Shown: positions 1 through 7,158 of the stretch, one piece after another | Position numbering within the stretch: position 1 is the first letter of the stretch | Layout: each line of letters begins with the position of its first letter | Assembly: GCA_022571575.1 (NCBI GenBank) | Contig: JACZXN010000007.1 | Span: 1 to 16,637 of the forward strand | Source: Chloroflexota bacterium | GTDB lineage: Bacteria > Chloroflexota > Dehalococcoidia > UBA3495 | Reading direction: 5' to 3' | DNA length: 16,637 nucleotides | Position numbers and translations under genes: made by a program | Notes under the pieces: generated by a model | What the model was told of the DNA's origin: nothing | What the model saw: only the letters and a program-made list of their open reading frames with translations | The model's database searches: none

Positions 1-925
1 CGGTGATCTTCCCCTCGCGGGTGGCCGCCATCTCCACATGCTGCACGTGGTCGCGGCCGTGGGTGGTCGCCTGGAAGCCCTCGGAGCGGGTGGCGGTCCA
101 TTTGACGGGGCGGCCCAACTGCATGGAGCAGAAGGAGGTGATCATCTCGTCGGCGTACATGGCGATCTTGCTGCCGAATCCACCGCCCACTTCGGTGGCG
201 ATGACCCGTATCTTGTGCTCGGCGATGCCGGTTACCAGAGAGCCCAAGAACCGGACGATATGGGGGTTCTGGCTGGTGCTCCACAGCGTCAACTCGCCCA
301 TGGAAGCCGTCCAGTTGGCCACCGCCGAGCGGGGCTCCATGGCGTTGGGAATCAATCTCTGTTGGATGATGGTGTCTTTCACGACAACCTCCGCGTTGGC
401 GAAGGCCGCGTCCGTGTCGCCGCCGGCGGACACCCAGTGGAACGCCTGGTTGTTGGGGGCGTCCTCGTGCAACTGGGGCGCGCCCGGCTGCATGGCCGCC
501 TCGGGGTTGACCACCGCGGGAAGCACCTCGTAGTCCACGTCGATCAATTCCAGGGCGTCTTCCGCCTGGTAGCGGCTCTCGGCCACCACCACCGCCACGG
601 CGTCGCCCTGATAGCGGACCACGTCCTTGGCGATGGCCGGGTGGGCCACCGCCTTGATGTCGCAATCGGGCGGGAGCCAGGCGCATGGGATGGGGTTCAG
701 CACCCCGTCGGTGTCGGCGCCGGTGTAGACCGCCACCACCCCGGGGGCCGCGGCGGCGGCGCTGGTGTCGATGCTGTTGATCTTGGCGTGGGCGTGGGGG
801 CTGCGCAGCATGGCCGCGTAGGCCATCCCCGGCAGCTTCACATCATCGGTATAGGTAGCGTCGCCGGTGATCAGCCGCGGGTCCTCGCGGCGGCGGATAC
901 CGGAGCCAAATATTCTTGTCGTCAT
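1..925 (-). CDS. CoxL/XdhA-family molybdopterin-binding subunit, N-terminal 308 residues (cut by window edge)
   Basis: This is the large catalytic subunit of a molybdenum hydroxylase (aerobic CO dehydrogenase / xanthine dehydrogenase family). The frame reads from ATG at 925-923 and runs off the left edge after 308 codons, so well under half of a roughly 780-residue protein is present. The opening (IFGSGIRRREDPRLITGDATYTDD, residues 5-28 in part) and the hammerhead domain over about residues 20-130 are typical. VGGGFGSK at 247-254 opens the molybdenum-cofactor domain. The signature that separates true form I CO dehydrogenase from relatives lies beyond the window, so the substrate is open. It follows the [2Fe-2S] subunit gene by 33 bp, and an ideal AGGAG sits 7 nt before the ATG. 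The FAD-binding medium subunit, usually upstream of the small subunit, is absent on this side. Confidence 0.9.
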   Translation of the reverse strand, partial: MTTRIFGSGIRRREDPRLITGDATYTDDVKLPGMAYAAMLRSPHAHAKINSIDTSAAAAAPGVVAVYTGADTDGVLNPIPCAWLPPDCDIKAVAHPAIAKDVVRYQGDAVAVVVAESRYQAEDALELIDVDYEVLPAVVNPEAAMQPGAPQLHEDAPNNQAFHWVSAGGDTDAAFANAEVVVKDTIIQQRLIPNAMEPRSAVANWTASMGELTLWSTSQNPHIVRFLGSLVTGIAEHKIRVIATEVGGGFGSKIAMYADEMITSFCSMQLGRPVKWTATRSEGFQATTHGRDHVQHVEMAATREGKIT

Positions 926-929
926 GGCT

Positions 930-967
930 TAACTCCTCGATTAACTCCTAGCTAACTCCTAACTCCG
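930..967 (-). repeat. four SD-like repeats (AGGAGTTA) before the CoxL-type gene
   Basis: Read on the minus strand, the end of the small-subunit gene and the gap before the large-subunit ATG hold four copies of (A/C)GGAGTTA, at 967-960, 960-953, 949-942 and 937-930. The last copy has ideal spacing to the ATG at 925. The first two overlap the TAG stop of the small subunit. Repeats are seen directly; a role in translation is inference. Confidence 0.75.
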
Positions 968-1423
968 CTTGGCTTCCGCAGCCGCCAGAACGGCCCGGAC
1001 GATGTTTTGATACCCGGTGCAGCGGCAGATGTTGCCCTTCAAGCCCTCCCGCACCTGGTCCGCCGAGGGGTCGGGATTCTTTTCCAGCAACTCCACCGTG
1101 GTCATGATCATGCCGGAGGTGCAGTAGCCGCACTGGAGGCCGTGCTTATCCCAGAAGGCCTGCTGTACCGGGTCCAATTCGCCCTTCGGCGCCAGGCCCT
1201 CGATGGTGGTGATCTGGCTGCCGTCGGCCTGGACCGCCAGACAGGTGCAGGATTTCACCGTTATGCCGTCCATCCTCACCACACAGGCGCCGCATTGACT
1301 GGTGTCGCAACCGATCTTGGTCCCGGTCAGTCCCAGGTCTTCTCTGAGGAAATGGACCAAGAGCAGACGCGGGTCCACCTCCTTTTCATGGGCTTTCCCG
1401 TTGACGGTAACCTGAATGTTCAA
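959..1423 (-). CDS. CoxS-type [2Fe-2S] subunit of molybdenum hydroxylase
   Basis: This is the iron-sulfur small subunit that passes electrons from the molybdenum site to FAD in CO dehydrogenase / xanthine dehydrogenase-family enzymes. It is 154 residues, the usual length. The plant-ferredoxin-like N-terminal cluster uses C39, C44, C47 and C59 (GCDTSQCGACVV). The C-terminal helical cluster uses C98, C101, C133 and C135 (QCGYCTSGM and NICRCTGYQNIV). I chose TTG at 1423-1421 because AAGGGAG lies about 5 nt upstream and the protein then begins at the usual point (LNIQVTVNGK). The frame stays open to 1537, but that extension covers a strong promoter and is not conserved-looking. It is the first gene of a transcript continuing into the CoxL-type subunit. 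Confidence 0.93.
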   Translation of the reverse strand: MNIQVTVNGKAHEKEVDPRLLLVHFLREDLGLTGTKIGCDTSQCGACVVRMDGITVKSCTCLAVQADGSQITTIEGLAPKGELDPVQQAFWDKHGLQCGYCTSGMIMTTVELLEKNPDPSADQVREGLKGNICRCTGYQNIVRAVLAAAEAKRS

Positions 1424-1490
1424 GATAGCTCCCTTGCGTGGTGAATAGTGGTTTTCCAGGCGTGAATCAGGCTCAGGGGGCCGAAGTGCC

Positions 1491-1506
1491 CCGAGTATAT
1501 ACTCGG
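1491..1506. promoter_or_regulatory. perfect 16-bp palindrome over the cox -10 box (candidate operator)
   Basis: CCGAGTATATACTCGG is its own reverse complement over all 16 bases and does not extend further. It covers the whole -10 box of the minus-strand promoter, the classic position for repressor binding. It also lies in the shared control region of the divergent lysA gene. The palindrome is observed; repressor binding is inferred, and no regulator gene is visible nearby. Confidence 0.6.
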
Positions 1507-1522
1507 CCAGAAACGCCGTCAA
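1494..1522 (-). promoter_or_regulatory. sigma70-type promoter of the coxS-coxL type genes
   Basis: On the minus strand, TTGACG (1522-1517) is followed by exactly 17 bp and TATACT (1499-1494); each box matches consensus at five of six positions. Transcription would start near 1487 and leave a leader of about 64 nt before the TTG start at 1423. Confidence 0.7.
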
Positions 1523-1545
1523 CGTACCCGGCTCCACCGCTGTGG

Positions 1546-1574
1546 TTGCGCAATCTTCAGGCTGGGCCTATCAT
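1546..1574 (+). promoter_or_regulatory. possible lysA promoter
   Basis: TTGCGC (1546-1551), a 17-bp spacer and TATCAT (1569-1574) lie in the divergent gap. The -10 box is good (5/6) and the -35 is weak (3/6). A start near 1581 would give a leader of about 95 nt before lysA. The rest of the 1424-1676 gap shows no gene. Confidence 0.42.
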
Positions 1575-1676
1575 CTCAATAACGCCTGGTCAGCACTATC
1601 TGGCCAACGGTTTCTGGATCACGGCGCCAGGCCGCCACGCAGGCAAAAACTCCCCAGGCAAATAGCAAGGATTCCC

Positions 1677-2984
1677 ATGTTCCCCCAGAGCGTTTTCCCC
1701 GATACCGCTGAGGTCGATGCCCAAGGGCAACTGGTGCTGGGCGGGTGCAGGGCCACCGACCTGGCCGACGAATACGGCACCCCGGTGTACGTGCTGGACG
1801 AAACCACCCTGCGGGCCCGCTGCCGCAGCTTCATCGGCGAGTTCCGCAAGCTATACCCGGCAACCAACGTGTGCTACGCCTGCAAGGCCTACATCAACCC
1901 GGCGTTGGCCAAGCTGTTTCATGAAGAGGGCATGGGCTTCGACGTCGTTTCGGGAGGCGAGTTAGCCCTGCTCCTCAGCGCCGAAGTCCCCATGGACGAG
2001 GTCTATTTTCATGGGAACAACAAGACCCCCCAGGAATTGTCCGAAGCGCTGGACCATTCCATCGGCTGGGTGGTCATCGACAGCTTCTATGAACTGGAAC
2101 TCTTGGACCAACTGGCCGGGCAGGCCGGCAAGACCCAAAACATCCTGATCAGGGTCTCTCCCGGCGTCGATCCCCACACCCATGTGCACACCACCACCGG
2201 GGTCTTGGATTCCAAATTCGGGTTCTCCATCCAGACCGGCCATGCCGCCGAAGCGGTCCGCATGGGGCTGGCGGCCAAGAACCTGAACCTGCTTGGCCTG
2301 CACTTCCACCTGGGCTCGCCCATCTTCGAGTTGGAGCCTTACCGCGTGGCCACGGACCTGGTGTTGAGATTCGCCGCCGAGTTACGGGAAGACGGCCTGG
2401 AGTTGCAGCGGTTCAGTCCCGGCGGTGGATTCGCCATCAGCTACCTCCAAGGCCAGGAGCCTCCGCCCATCTCCGCCTACGCGGAGACCATCGTGTCCAC
2501 CATGACCGCCACCTGCCAGGAACTGGGCATGGAGCCGCCCTCTTTGGTCATCGAGCCCGGCAGGGCCATCATCGGCCCAGCCGGCGTGGCCATCTACCGC
2601 ATCGGGGCCATCAAAGACGTGCCGGGCGTACGCAAGTTCGTCAGCGTCGACGGCGGCATGGGAGACAATATCCGGCCCGCCCTCTACCAGGCGGAATACG
2701 AAGTGGTCGCCGCCAACAAAGCCAACCGGGAACCGGCGGAAAAAGTGACCATCGCCGGTAAATATTGCGAGTCAGGAGACCTCCTGGCCTCGGATATAAT
2801 GCTGCCGGTGCTCGAATCCGGAGACCTGATCGCCATTCCGGCGACGGGGGCGTACTGCCCCTCCATGGCCAGCAACTACAATCTGAATCCCCGGCCGCCC
2901 ATGGTCCTGGTGAAAGACGGCCGGAGCCGCCTGATCCGCAGGCGTGAGAGCTACCAAGACCTGATGTATTGCGACGTGGTTTAG
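1677..2984 (+). CDS. lysA: diaminopimelate decarboxylase
   Basis: It decarboxylates meso-diaminopimelate to L-lysine, the last step of lysine synthesis, using pyridoxal phosphate in the cytosol. The protein has 435 residues, normal for the family. The PLP lysine is K70 in VCYACKAY. Other marks are the HFHLGS motif, the GGGF glycine loop, EPGRAII, the CESGD segment that donates the active-site cysteine at the dimer interface, and GAYCPSMASNYN near the C-terminus. HLGSP stands where HIGSQ is usual, a mild change. ATG at 1677 is preferred, with AAGG at 1667-1670; the frame is open upstream to 1542, but that stretch contains the likely promoter. It is followed by holB after 70 bp on the same strand, probably one transcript. 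Confidence 0.95.
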   Translation: MFPQSVFPDTAEVDAQGQLVLGGCRATDLADEYGTPVYVLDETTLRARCRSFIGEFRKLYPATNVCYACKAYINPALAKLFHEEGMGFDVVSGGELALLLSAEVPMDEVYFHGNNKTPQELSEALDHSIGWVVIDSFYELELLDQLAGQAGKTQNILIRVSPGVDPHTHVHTTTGVLDSKFGFSIQTGHAAEAVRMGLAAKNLNLLGLHFHLGSPIFELEPYRVATDLVLRFAAELREDGLELQRFSPGGGFAISYLQGQEPPPISAYAETIVSTMTATCQELGMEPPSLVIEPGRAIIGPAGVAIYRIGAIKDVPGVRKFVSVDGGMGDNIRPALYQAEYEVVAANKANREPAEKVTIAGKYCESGDLLASDIMLPVLESGDLIAIPATGAYCPSMASNYNLNPRPPMVLVKDGRSRLIRRRESYQDLMYCDVV

Positions 2985-3026
2985 GCCCGCCGCCCGGTAT
3001 TCAACACAACCAAACATCCGACAAGC

Positions 3027-3044
3027 AGTCCAGTTCTCTGGACT
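3027..3044 (+). other. perfect 7-bp stem-loop between lysA and holB
   Basis: AGTCCAG and CTGGACT flank the loop TTCT. The hairpin ends just before ACAAGG, the likely holB ribosome binding site (3045-3050). There is no strong T-tract, so it is not a standard terminator. It could tune holB translation or mark an mRNA processing site; this is inference. Confidence 0.4.
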
Positions 3045-3054
3045 ACAAGGTTTT

Positions 3055-4074
3055 ATGTGGACCCTCTACGGCCAGGACCACCTGCTCAAGCGGCTTGAGC
3101 TCAGTCTGCGGCAGCGGAGGCAGTCCCACGCCTATCTGCTGAGCGGCCCGCCCCATGTGGGCAAGATGACACTTGCCATCAATCTCTCGCAGGCCGTGAA
3201 TTGTTTGGAGGGACCCGGCGTTCCCTGCGGTTCATGCACTCAGTGCACCAGGATCGCACAGGGGCGCCACGCCGACATCAGGACCCTCGCTCCCGGCCAG
3301 GGTGAAGAGGGCCGGTCAGCCCGGACCGTCATCGGCATCAACGAAGTCAAAGAAGCGCTGCGCCGGGTGAACCTGAATCCCTACGAGGGGTCCACCAGCG
3401 TCGTGATTCTTGACGGCGCTGAATCCATGAGCGACGAAGCCGCCAACGCATTGCTGAAAACGCTGGAAGAACCACCCCCGCAGGTGATGTTCCTGTTGCT
3501 GACAACCAACGAGGGCGCTGTTTTGCCGACCATCCGGTCGCGTTGCCAAAACTTGACCTTGCTCACAATGTCAAAAGAGAAGATGATAGAAAGACTGTTG
3601 ACCGACCGCCAGGTATCCCCGGAACAGGCGGAGCATCTGTTCCGGCTGTCCCGTGGCTGCCTGGGCTGGGCCATCAGCGCAGTGGACGACTCCCAGGTGC
3701 TGGAGCAACGGCAGGCCGACCTGGAAAAGATGCAGGAAACCCTGGACGCAGGGTTGGAGACCCGGTTCACCTACGCCAACGAAGTCGCGTCCCTCTTCGG
3801 AAGCGACCGCGAGGCAGCCAAGGACCTGCTGGCCCTTTGGCTTCGCTGGTGGCGAGACCTCCTCCTGATCAAAGAAGGGGCGGAGGAATTCCTTCACAAC
3901 GCCGACCACTCCGATCCTCTGCGCAGCCAGGCATCGGGCCTGAGCACACCGCAGATCGTGCAGTTCATCAAGTGCCTGATGCAGACCTTATCAAGCCTAG
4001 ATAGCAACGCCAATCCCCGGCTGGCGATGGAAGTGTTGATGCTGAATCTACCGATCGAAGCAGGCCAAGTATGA
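3055..4074 (+). CDS. holB: DNA polymerase III delta' subunit
   Basis: This is a clamp-loader subunit that helps load the beta sliding clamp at the replication fork. Its 339 residues show the AAA+ fold: a P-loop GPPHVGKM at 31-38, a zinc module of C50, C58, C61 and C64, the segment ANALLKTLEEPP around 130-142, and TIRSRC in the sensor region. The P-loop ends in Met where Thr/Ser normally binds magnesium, in keeping with delta' subunits that often do not hydrolyse ATP. The ATG at 3055 has ACAAGG 5 bp upstream. Its stop overlaps the start of the PSP1 gene (ATGA). The delta'-PSP1 gene order is also found in Bacillus (holB-yaaT), which supports the call. Confidence 0.93.
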   Translation: MWTLYGQDHLLKRLELSLRQRRQSHAYLLSGPPHVGKMTLAINLSQAVNCLEGPGVPCGSCTQCTRIAQGRHADIRTLAPGQGEEGRSARTVIGINEVKEALRRVNLNPYEGSTSVVILDGAESMSDEAANALLKTLEEPPPQVMFLLLTTNEGAVLPTIRSRCQNLTLLTMSKEKMIERLLTDRQVSPEQAEHLFRLSRGCLGWAISAVDDSQVLEQRQADLEKMQETLDAGLETRFTYANEVASLFGSDREAAKDLLALWLRWWRDLLLIKEGAEEFLHNADHSDPLRSQASGLSTPQIVQFIKCLMQTLSSLDSNANPRLAMEVLMLNLPIEAGQV

Positions 4075-4886
4075 CCAAGGTTGTGGGCCTACGCTGGCGG
4101 ACCGCCGATCCGGTGACCTATGCCACCGCCGGAGATTTTTCGCTGCCACTGAAGAGCTACGTGGTTTTGCAACTGGAAAAATCGCAGGAACTGGCTTGGG
4201 TCTGCCGTGAGCCTGCCGAGTTGGTGGCCGCCCAACCCGCCGAAGGGCTGGCCAACCGCGTGGTGCGCCGGGCCACCGCCGGCGACCTGGGCCGTCTGCA
4301 GCAGAACCGGGACTCGGAGCAAGAAGTGTTCAAGATTGCCCGCACCAAGGCCCGGGAACTTGGTATTCCCATGAAGATAGTGGACGCCCACTACACCTTC
4401 GACCGGGCCCGCATGGTCGTGACCTTTGGCGCCGAAGGCCGCGTGGACTTCCGTCCGTTGATCCACGCGTTGAGCTCAGCCACCGGCGGCCGGGTGGAGT
4501 TGCGCCAGGTCGGCGACCGGGACGTTGCGAAGTTGACCGGAGGCATCGGCCGTTGCGGCATGACTCTTTGTTGCGTGCGGTGGATAGACAAGTTCGAGTC
4601 CATCTCGGTTCGGATGGCCAAGGAGCAAGCCCTGCCCATCAGCGCCGACGGTCTGGCCGGAGCCTGCGGCAGACTGCGCTGCTGCCTGCGGTTCGAGTAC
4701 GAACAATACCGGCAGGTAAACCGGGCGTTGCCCAAGATTGGAGAATTGGTGGGCACTCCCGATGGGGAGGCCACGGTGATCGTCGGACACCGGATGAAGG
4801 AAACTGTATCGGTCCGCTACGAGGATGACCGGGTCTTGGAACTGGCCCTGGCCGACGTCACCAGGAACCAGCCTTCCCGCGATTAA
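4071..4886 (+). CDS. ricT: PSP1 domain protein, RicT/YaaT family
   Basis: Members of this family include B. subtilis RicT (YaaT), part of the RicA-RicF-RicT complex that carries Fe-S clusters and helps RNase Y mature mRNAs. The protein has 271 residues. The PSP1 domain holds two conserved cysteine patches: GGIGRCGMTLCC at 157-168 (C162, C167, C168) and ACGRLRCC at 198-205 (C199, C204, C205). These match the family's GxCGxxLCC and CGRLxCC signatures. It starts inside the holB stop, so the two are translationally coupled. I do not see RicA or RicF in the window, so whether the RNase Y role applies here is unknown. Family call is firm; cellular role is less so. Confidence 0.88.
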   Translation: MTKVVGLRWRTADPVTYATAGDFSLPLKSYVVLQLEKSQELAWVCREPAELVAAQPAEGLANRVVRRATAGDLGRLQQNRDSEQEVFKIARTKARELGIPMKIVDAHYTFDRARMVVTFGAEGRVDFRPLIHALSSATGGRVELRQVGDRDVAKLTGGIGRCGMTLCCVRWIDKFESISVRMAKEQALPISADGLAGACGRLRCCLRFEYEQYRQVNRALPKIGELVGTPDGEATVIVGHRMKETVSVRYEDDRVLELALADVTRNQPSRD

Positions 4887-4924
4887 CCCCCCGTCCGAAC
4901 AACCCTCTTCCGGCGATCTACCCT

Positions 4925-5563
4925 TCAGTCCCGGTTGGACCAGGGGATGTAGAGCTTCCACTCCTCCAGGATCACCCGGTTCTGGAGTATCAGATAAGGG
5001 TTGGGGTCCGGGGCGCGCGGCAGCTTGGACAAACGCATCTTCGCCTCAACCGGGGTCCGCCCGGCCTTGTGGAGGTTGCAGCGGTTGCAGGCCGTCACCA
5101 CGTTTTCCCAGGTGTGGGCGCCGTTCTGCCGCCGGGGGATAACATGGTCCAGCGTCAGGTCATGGGCCTTCTTGCCACAGTACTGGCAGGTGAACCGGTC
5201 CCGCAGGAAGACTTCCTTCTTGGACAGCTTGCGGGGCAGGTAGGGGCGCTTCACCATGTAGGCCAGCCGGATGATCGACGGGGCATCGATCACCTCGGTG
5301 ACGGTGTGAATCTGGCCCCGGTGGTTCTCCAAAAGCTCGGCCTTGCCCTTGGTGACCAGGACGATGGCGCGGCGCACGGTGCACACGTTCACCGGAACGT
5401 AATTCAAGTTCAACACCAAGACCGGCGCCCGGATCAGTGCGGCAACGTCCACCGCCTCCATAGCTCCGTTTCCGGAAGCGCCATTCTCCGTTGGTTGTCC
5501 TATTTCCGCCTGTTTTACCATGTCGGCAGGCCGCTGGTCCTCCCGCACCGCATCTAGAAGCAC
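4925..5563 (-). CDS. HNH endonuclease family protein
   Basis: This is a stand-alone HNH nuclease of the type scattered through Chloroflexota, Actinomycetota and cyanobacteria; its natural target is not established. From a GTG at 5563 it has 212 residues. The C-terminal HNH module shows C126 and C129 (CQYCG), D139-H140 (LTLDHVIPR), N154 and C159/C162 (CNRCN), so the two zinc-binding Cys pairs and the catalytic His are all present. The N-terminal half (residues 45-110, PVLVLNLNYVPVNVCTVRRAI) is the usual partner region of these proteins. The start is uncertain: residues 1-40 look poorly conserved, and ATG at 5521 or 5461 are alternatives, none with a convincing SD. No modification or restriction genes are adjacent, and it converges with ricT across 38 bp. 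Confidence 0.88.
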   Translation of the reverse strand: MLLDAVREDQRPADMVKQAEIGQPTENGASGNGAMEAVDVAALIRAPVLVLNLNYVPVNVCTVRRAIVLVTKGKAELLENHRGQIHTVTEVIDAPSIIRLAYMVKRPYLPRKLSKKEVFLRDRFTCQYCGKKAHDLTLDHVIPRRQNGAHTWENVVTACNRCNLHKAGRTPVEAKMRLSKLPRAPDPNPYLILQNRVILEEWKLYIPWSNRD

Positions 5564-5620
5564 TCTTGGAAGCGCTTAGGGGAAGTTCCCGCCCGGGCGT
5601 TGCCTGGGCCACCACCACAC

Positions 5621-5659
5621 CTGAGCATACGGCCCGGTGCGGGCCTGACCTACGCTCAG
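5621..5659 (-). other. nested hairpin in the leader of the HNH gene
   Basis: An outer stem CTGAGC (5621-5626) / GCTCAG (5654-5659) encloses an inner perfect stem GGCCCG (5631-5636) / CGGGCC (5640-5645) with a 3-nt loop. Two more palindromes, GGGAAGTTCCC (5580-5590) and CGCCCGGGCG (5590-5599), follow on the way to the gene. The pairing is exact in sequence; formation in RNA and any regulatory role are inferred. Confidence 0.45.
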
Positions 5660-5674
5660 AGCCGATTGGCAACC

Positions 5675-5683
5675 ATAGTAGCA
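5675..5683 (-). promoter_or_regulatory. possible extended -10 promoter of the HNH gene
   Basis: On the minus strand TGCTACTAT resembles an extended -10 (TGn plus TACTAT, 4/6), with no clear -35. Transcription would begin near 5668, just before the nested hairpin at 5659-5621. The remainder of the 5564-5748 gap shows no gene. Confidence 0.3.
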
Positions 5684-5748
5684 CATAGGCTTAGAAATGA
5701 TGTGCGAGCCTGCTAACGCCGGCCCGGCGGCGCCTGGGCCGCTGCCGG

Positions 5749-6261
5749 TTATTCGGTCAGCCGCTCCAGTTGGTTGTTCCAATCCCCGGGGATAATCTTG
5801 ACCCCCCGGATCACCACATCGAAGTTGTCGGCCAAAAACGCACCCAAGGCCGACTCGTCGATGGTCTTGTCCAGGTCTCGGAAGGGGAACCGCTGTACCC
5901 CGGTCAATACTCCGGAGAGCAGCAAGAATCCCACCAGCACCCCAGCGGCCATGCCCGCAAAACTGTTGACCAGGCCAAAGAGCGGGATCATCCCAAACAC
6001 CTTCCGGGCCATGAAGCTGATGATCCCGCCCAGGACGAACAGCACCCCGAAGATCAGGATGAAGCCGGCCACCGTTTGGGCGTTCTCGCCGTCGATAACC
6101 CCGGAGAAGATGTTTCCCACCGAGTCGCCGATGCGGCTGGAGAGCGCCAGGCCCACCACCAGCGAAATAAGGGGCAAAACGATCTGCAACAGGCCGGAGG
6201 AGTACCCCCAAAAGGCGGTGATTCCCCAAACGGCCAGAATGACGAGATCGATCCAGTTCAT
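5749..6261 (-). CDS. CvpA family membrane protein
   Basis: CvpA-family proteins are small integral membrane proteins; the E. coli member is needed for colicin V production and is linked to envelope stress, but the molecular function is not settled. This one has 170 residues with the typical start MNWIDLVILAVWGITAFWGYSSGLLQ. It has four hydrophobic segments, at about 4-20, 24-42, 63-86 and 95-118, followed by a soluble tail. The ATG at 6261 has a G-rich, weak SD (GGGGGT). A GC-rich imperfect hairpin at 5721-5740 follows the stop but lacks a T-tract. It lies between a PAP2 phosphatase and the HNH nuclease, all on the minus strand, perhaps one transcript. Confidence 0.85.
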   Translation of the reverse strand: MNWIDLVILAVWGITAFWGYSSGLLQIVLPLISLVVGLALSSRIGDSVGNIFSGVIDGENAQTVAGFILIFGVLFVLGGIISFMARKVFGMIPLFGLVNSFAGMAAGVLVGFLLLSGVLTGVQRFPFRDLDKTIDESALGAFLADNFDVVIRGVKIIPGDWNNQLERLTE

Positions 6262-6335
6262 ATACCCCCACGACTGGGCGCGAAATAACGGTTAACCCGA
6301 GTGTAGCATGGGGGAAATCGAGAACGCCAAGGGGG

Positions 6336-6986
6336 TTACCGGGCGGATGCAACCGCGTTTCGGAGCCCGATCAGACCCACCAGCGCCATCACTCCGAACA
6401 TGTAAGAACCGATGATGTCACTGGGCCAATGGACTCCCAGATAGACCCTGGAGGCGCCCATGATAACCACCGCCGAGACAAGCGCCACCTGAATCGCCCG
6501 CCGCAGAATCAGCGGTTTCACCCAAAGCCCTATCAGGTAGACCAGCACCCCTCCCATGATGACCGCCAAGAGCGCGTGACCGCTGGGAAAACTGAGGTCC
6601 GATTGAATGGGCCCACCCAGGTAGTACTCGGGCCGGGGCCGGTCCACCACCAGTTTCAGACCGTTTCCGATCCCGATCACCAGCCCAGCGGCCACCACCA
6701 TGGCAACGTCGGCGTAACGGCGGGCGAGCATCAGGCATCCGATCAGGACCACGGTAATCGGCATGAACACCCAGAACAATCCCAGCTTGGCGAACGCCAC
6801 CGCCGTGCCATCCAGCCAACCCGTGCGGAGGGCCTGGATTCTCACTATCGCCCCCTCGTCGCCGGGGAAAGTGGGATAGACCCAGGCCAGAACATACAGG
6901 GCCAGCGTTCCCAACAATCCAGCAGCCAGCAGACAGGACTTTCCAGAGACGCCGCGGACGGAACGGTTCATCATGGATATTTGCAT
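6336..6986 (-). CDS. PAP2 superfamily phosphatase, membrane-bound
   Basis: This is a membrane lipid phosphatase of the PAP2 type, acting on substrates such as phosphatidic acid, undecaprenyl pyrophosphate or phosphatidylglycerophosphate; the exact one cannot be told. All three signature motifs are intact: K111-x6-R118-P119 (KLVVDRPRP), PSGH at 134-137, and SR-x5-H-x3-D at 179-190 (SRVYLGVHWPSD). Its 216 residues hold about six hydrophobic segments. The first ATG (6986) and ATGs at 6974 and 6971 are all possible; none has a clear SD. Upstream, a weak promoter-like pair (TTGCAG, 17 bp, TAAATT) lies in the AT-richer gap shared with cmk. The stop lies 74 bp before the CvpA-family ATG. Confidence 0.92.
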   Translation of the reverse strand: MQISMMNRSVRGVSGKSCLLAAGLLGTLALYVLAWVYPTFPGDEGAIVRIQALRTGWLDGTAVAFAKLGLFWVFMPITVVLIGCLMLARRYADVAMVVAAGLVIGIGNGLKLVVDRPRPEYYLGGPIQSDLSFPSGHALLAVIMGGVLVYLIGLWVKPLILRRAIQVALVSAVVIMGASRVYLGVHWPSDIIGSYMFGVMALVGLIGLRNAVASAR

Positions 6987-7093
6987 CGATTAATACTACG
7001 CGAATTGTTGCTGCCTTGGCCTTTAATTTATCTGTCAAATCAAGCAACTGCAAACCCCGTTATCCGCGAGGCGATCAGTCCTGGTCCGGGGTG

Positions 7094-7113
7094 TATAATG
7101 CCGGTGCCCGGCA
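7094..7113 (+). promoter_or_regulatory. TATAAT box with overlapping inverted repeat before cmk
   Basis: A perfect TATAAT lies at 7094-7099, 60 bp before the cmk start, without a convincing -35. It runs into the inverted repeat TGCCGG-TGC-CCGGCA (7099-7113), which would straddle the expected start site near 7106. The rest of the 6987-7158 gap has no gene. Confidence 0.45.
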
Positions 7114-7158
7114 AGTGCATCGGAACCACACCTGCAGAACACCAGATAGAGGGATCAA

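Noticed and set aside
38..955. Open 305-codon frame on the plus strand opposite the CoxL-type gene
   Set aside because: It is antisense to a clear molybdopterin-subunit sequence and its translation is Gly/His/Val-rich low complexity, as expected from high-GC shadow frames.
1424..1537. N-terminal extension of the [2Fe-2S] subunit
   Set aside because: It would translate the promoter and palindrome; the TTG at 1423 has a good SD and gives the family's normal N-terminus.
4925..5563. HNH gene as part of a mobile intron, restriction or defence system
   Set aside because: No reverse transcriptase, methylase, integrase, repeats or intron-like boundaries are nearby; the neighbours are housekeeping genes.
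5721..5740. GC-rich hairpin after the CvpA-family gene as an intrinsic terminator
   Set aside because: The stem is imperfect and no T-tract follows on the minus strand, so evidence is too thin to list it.
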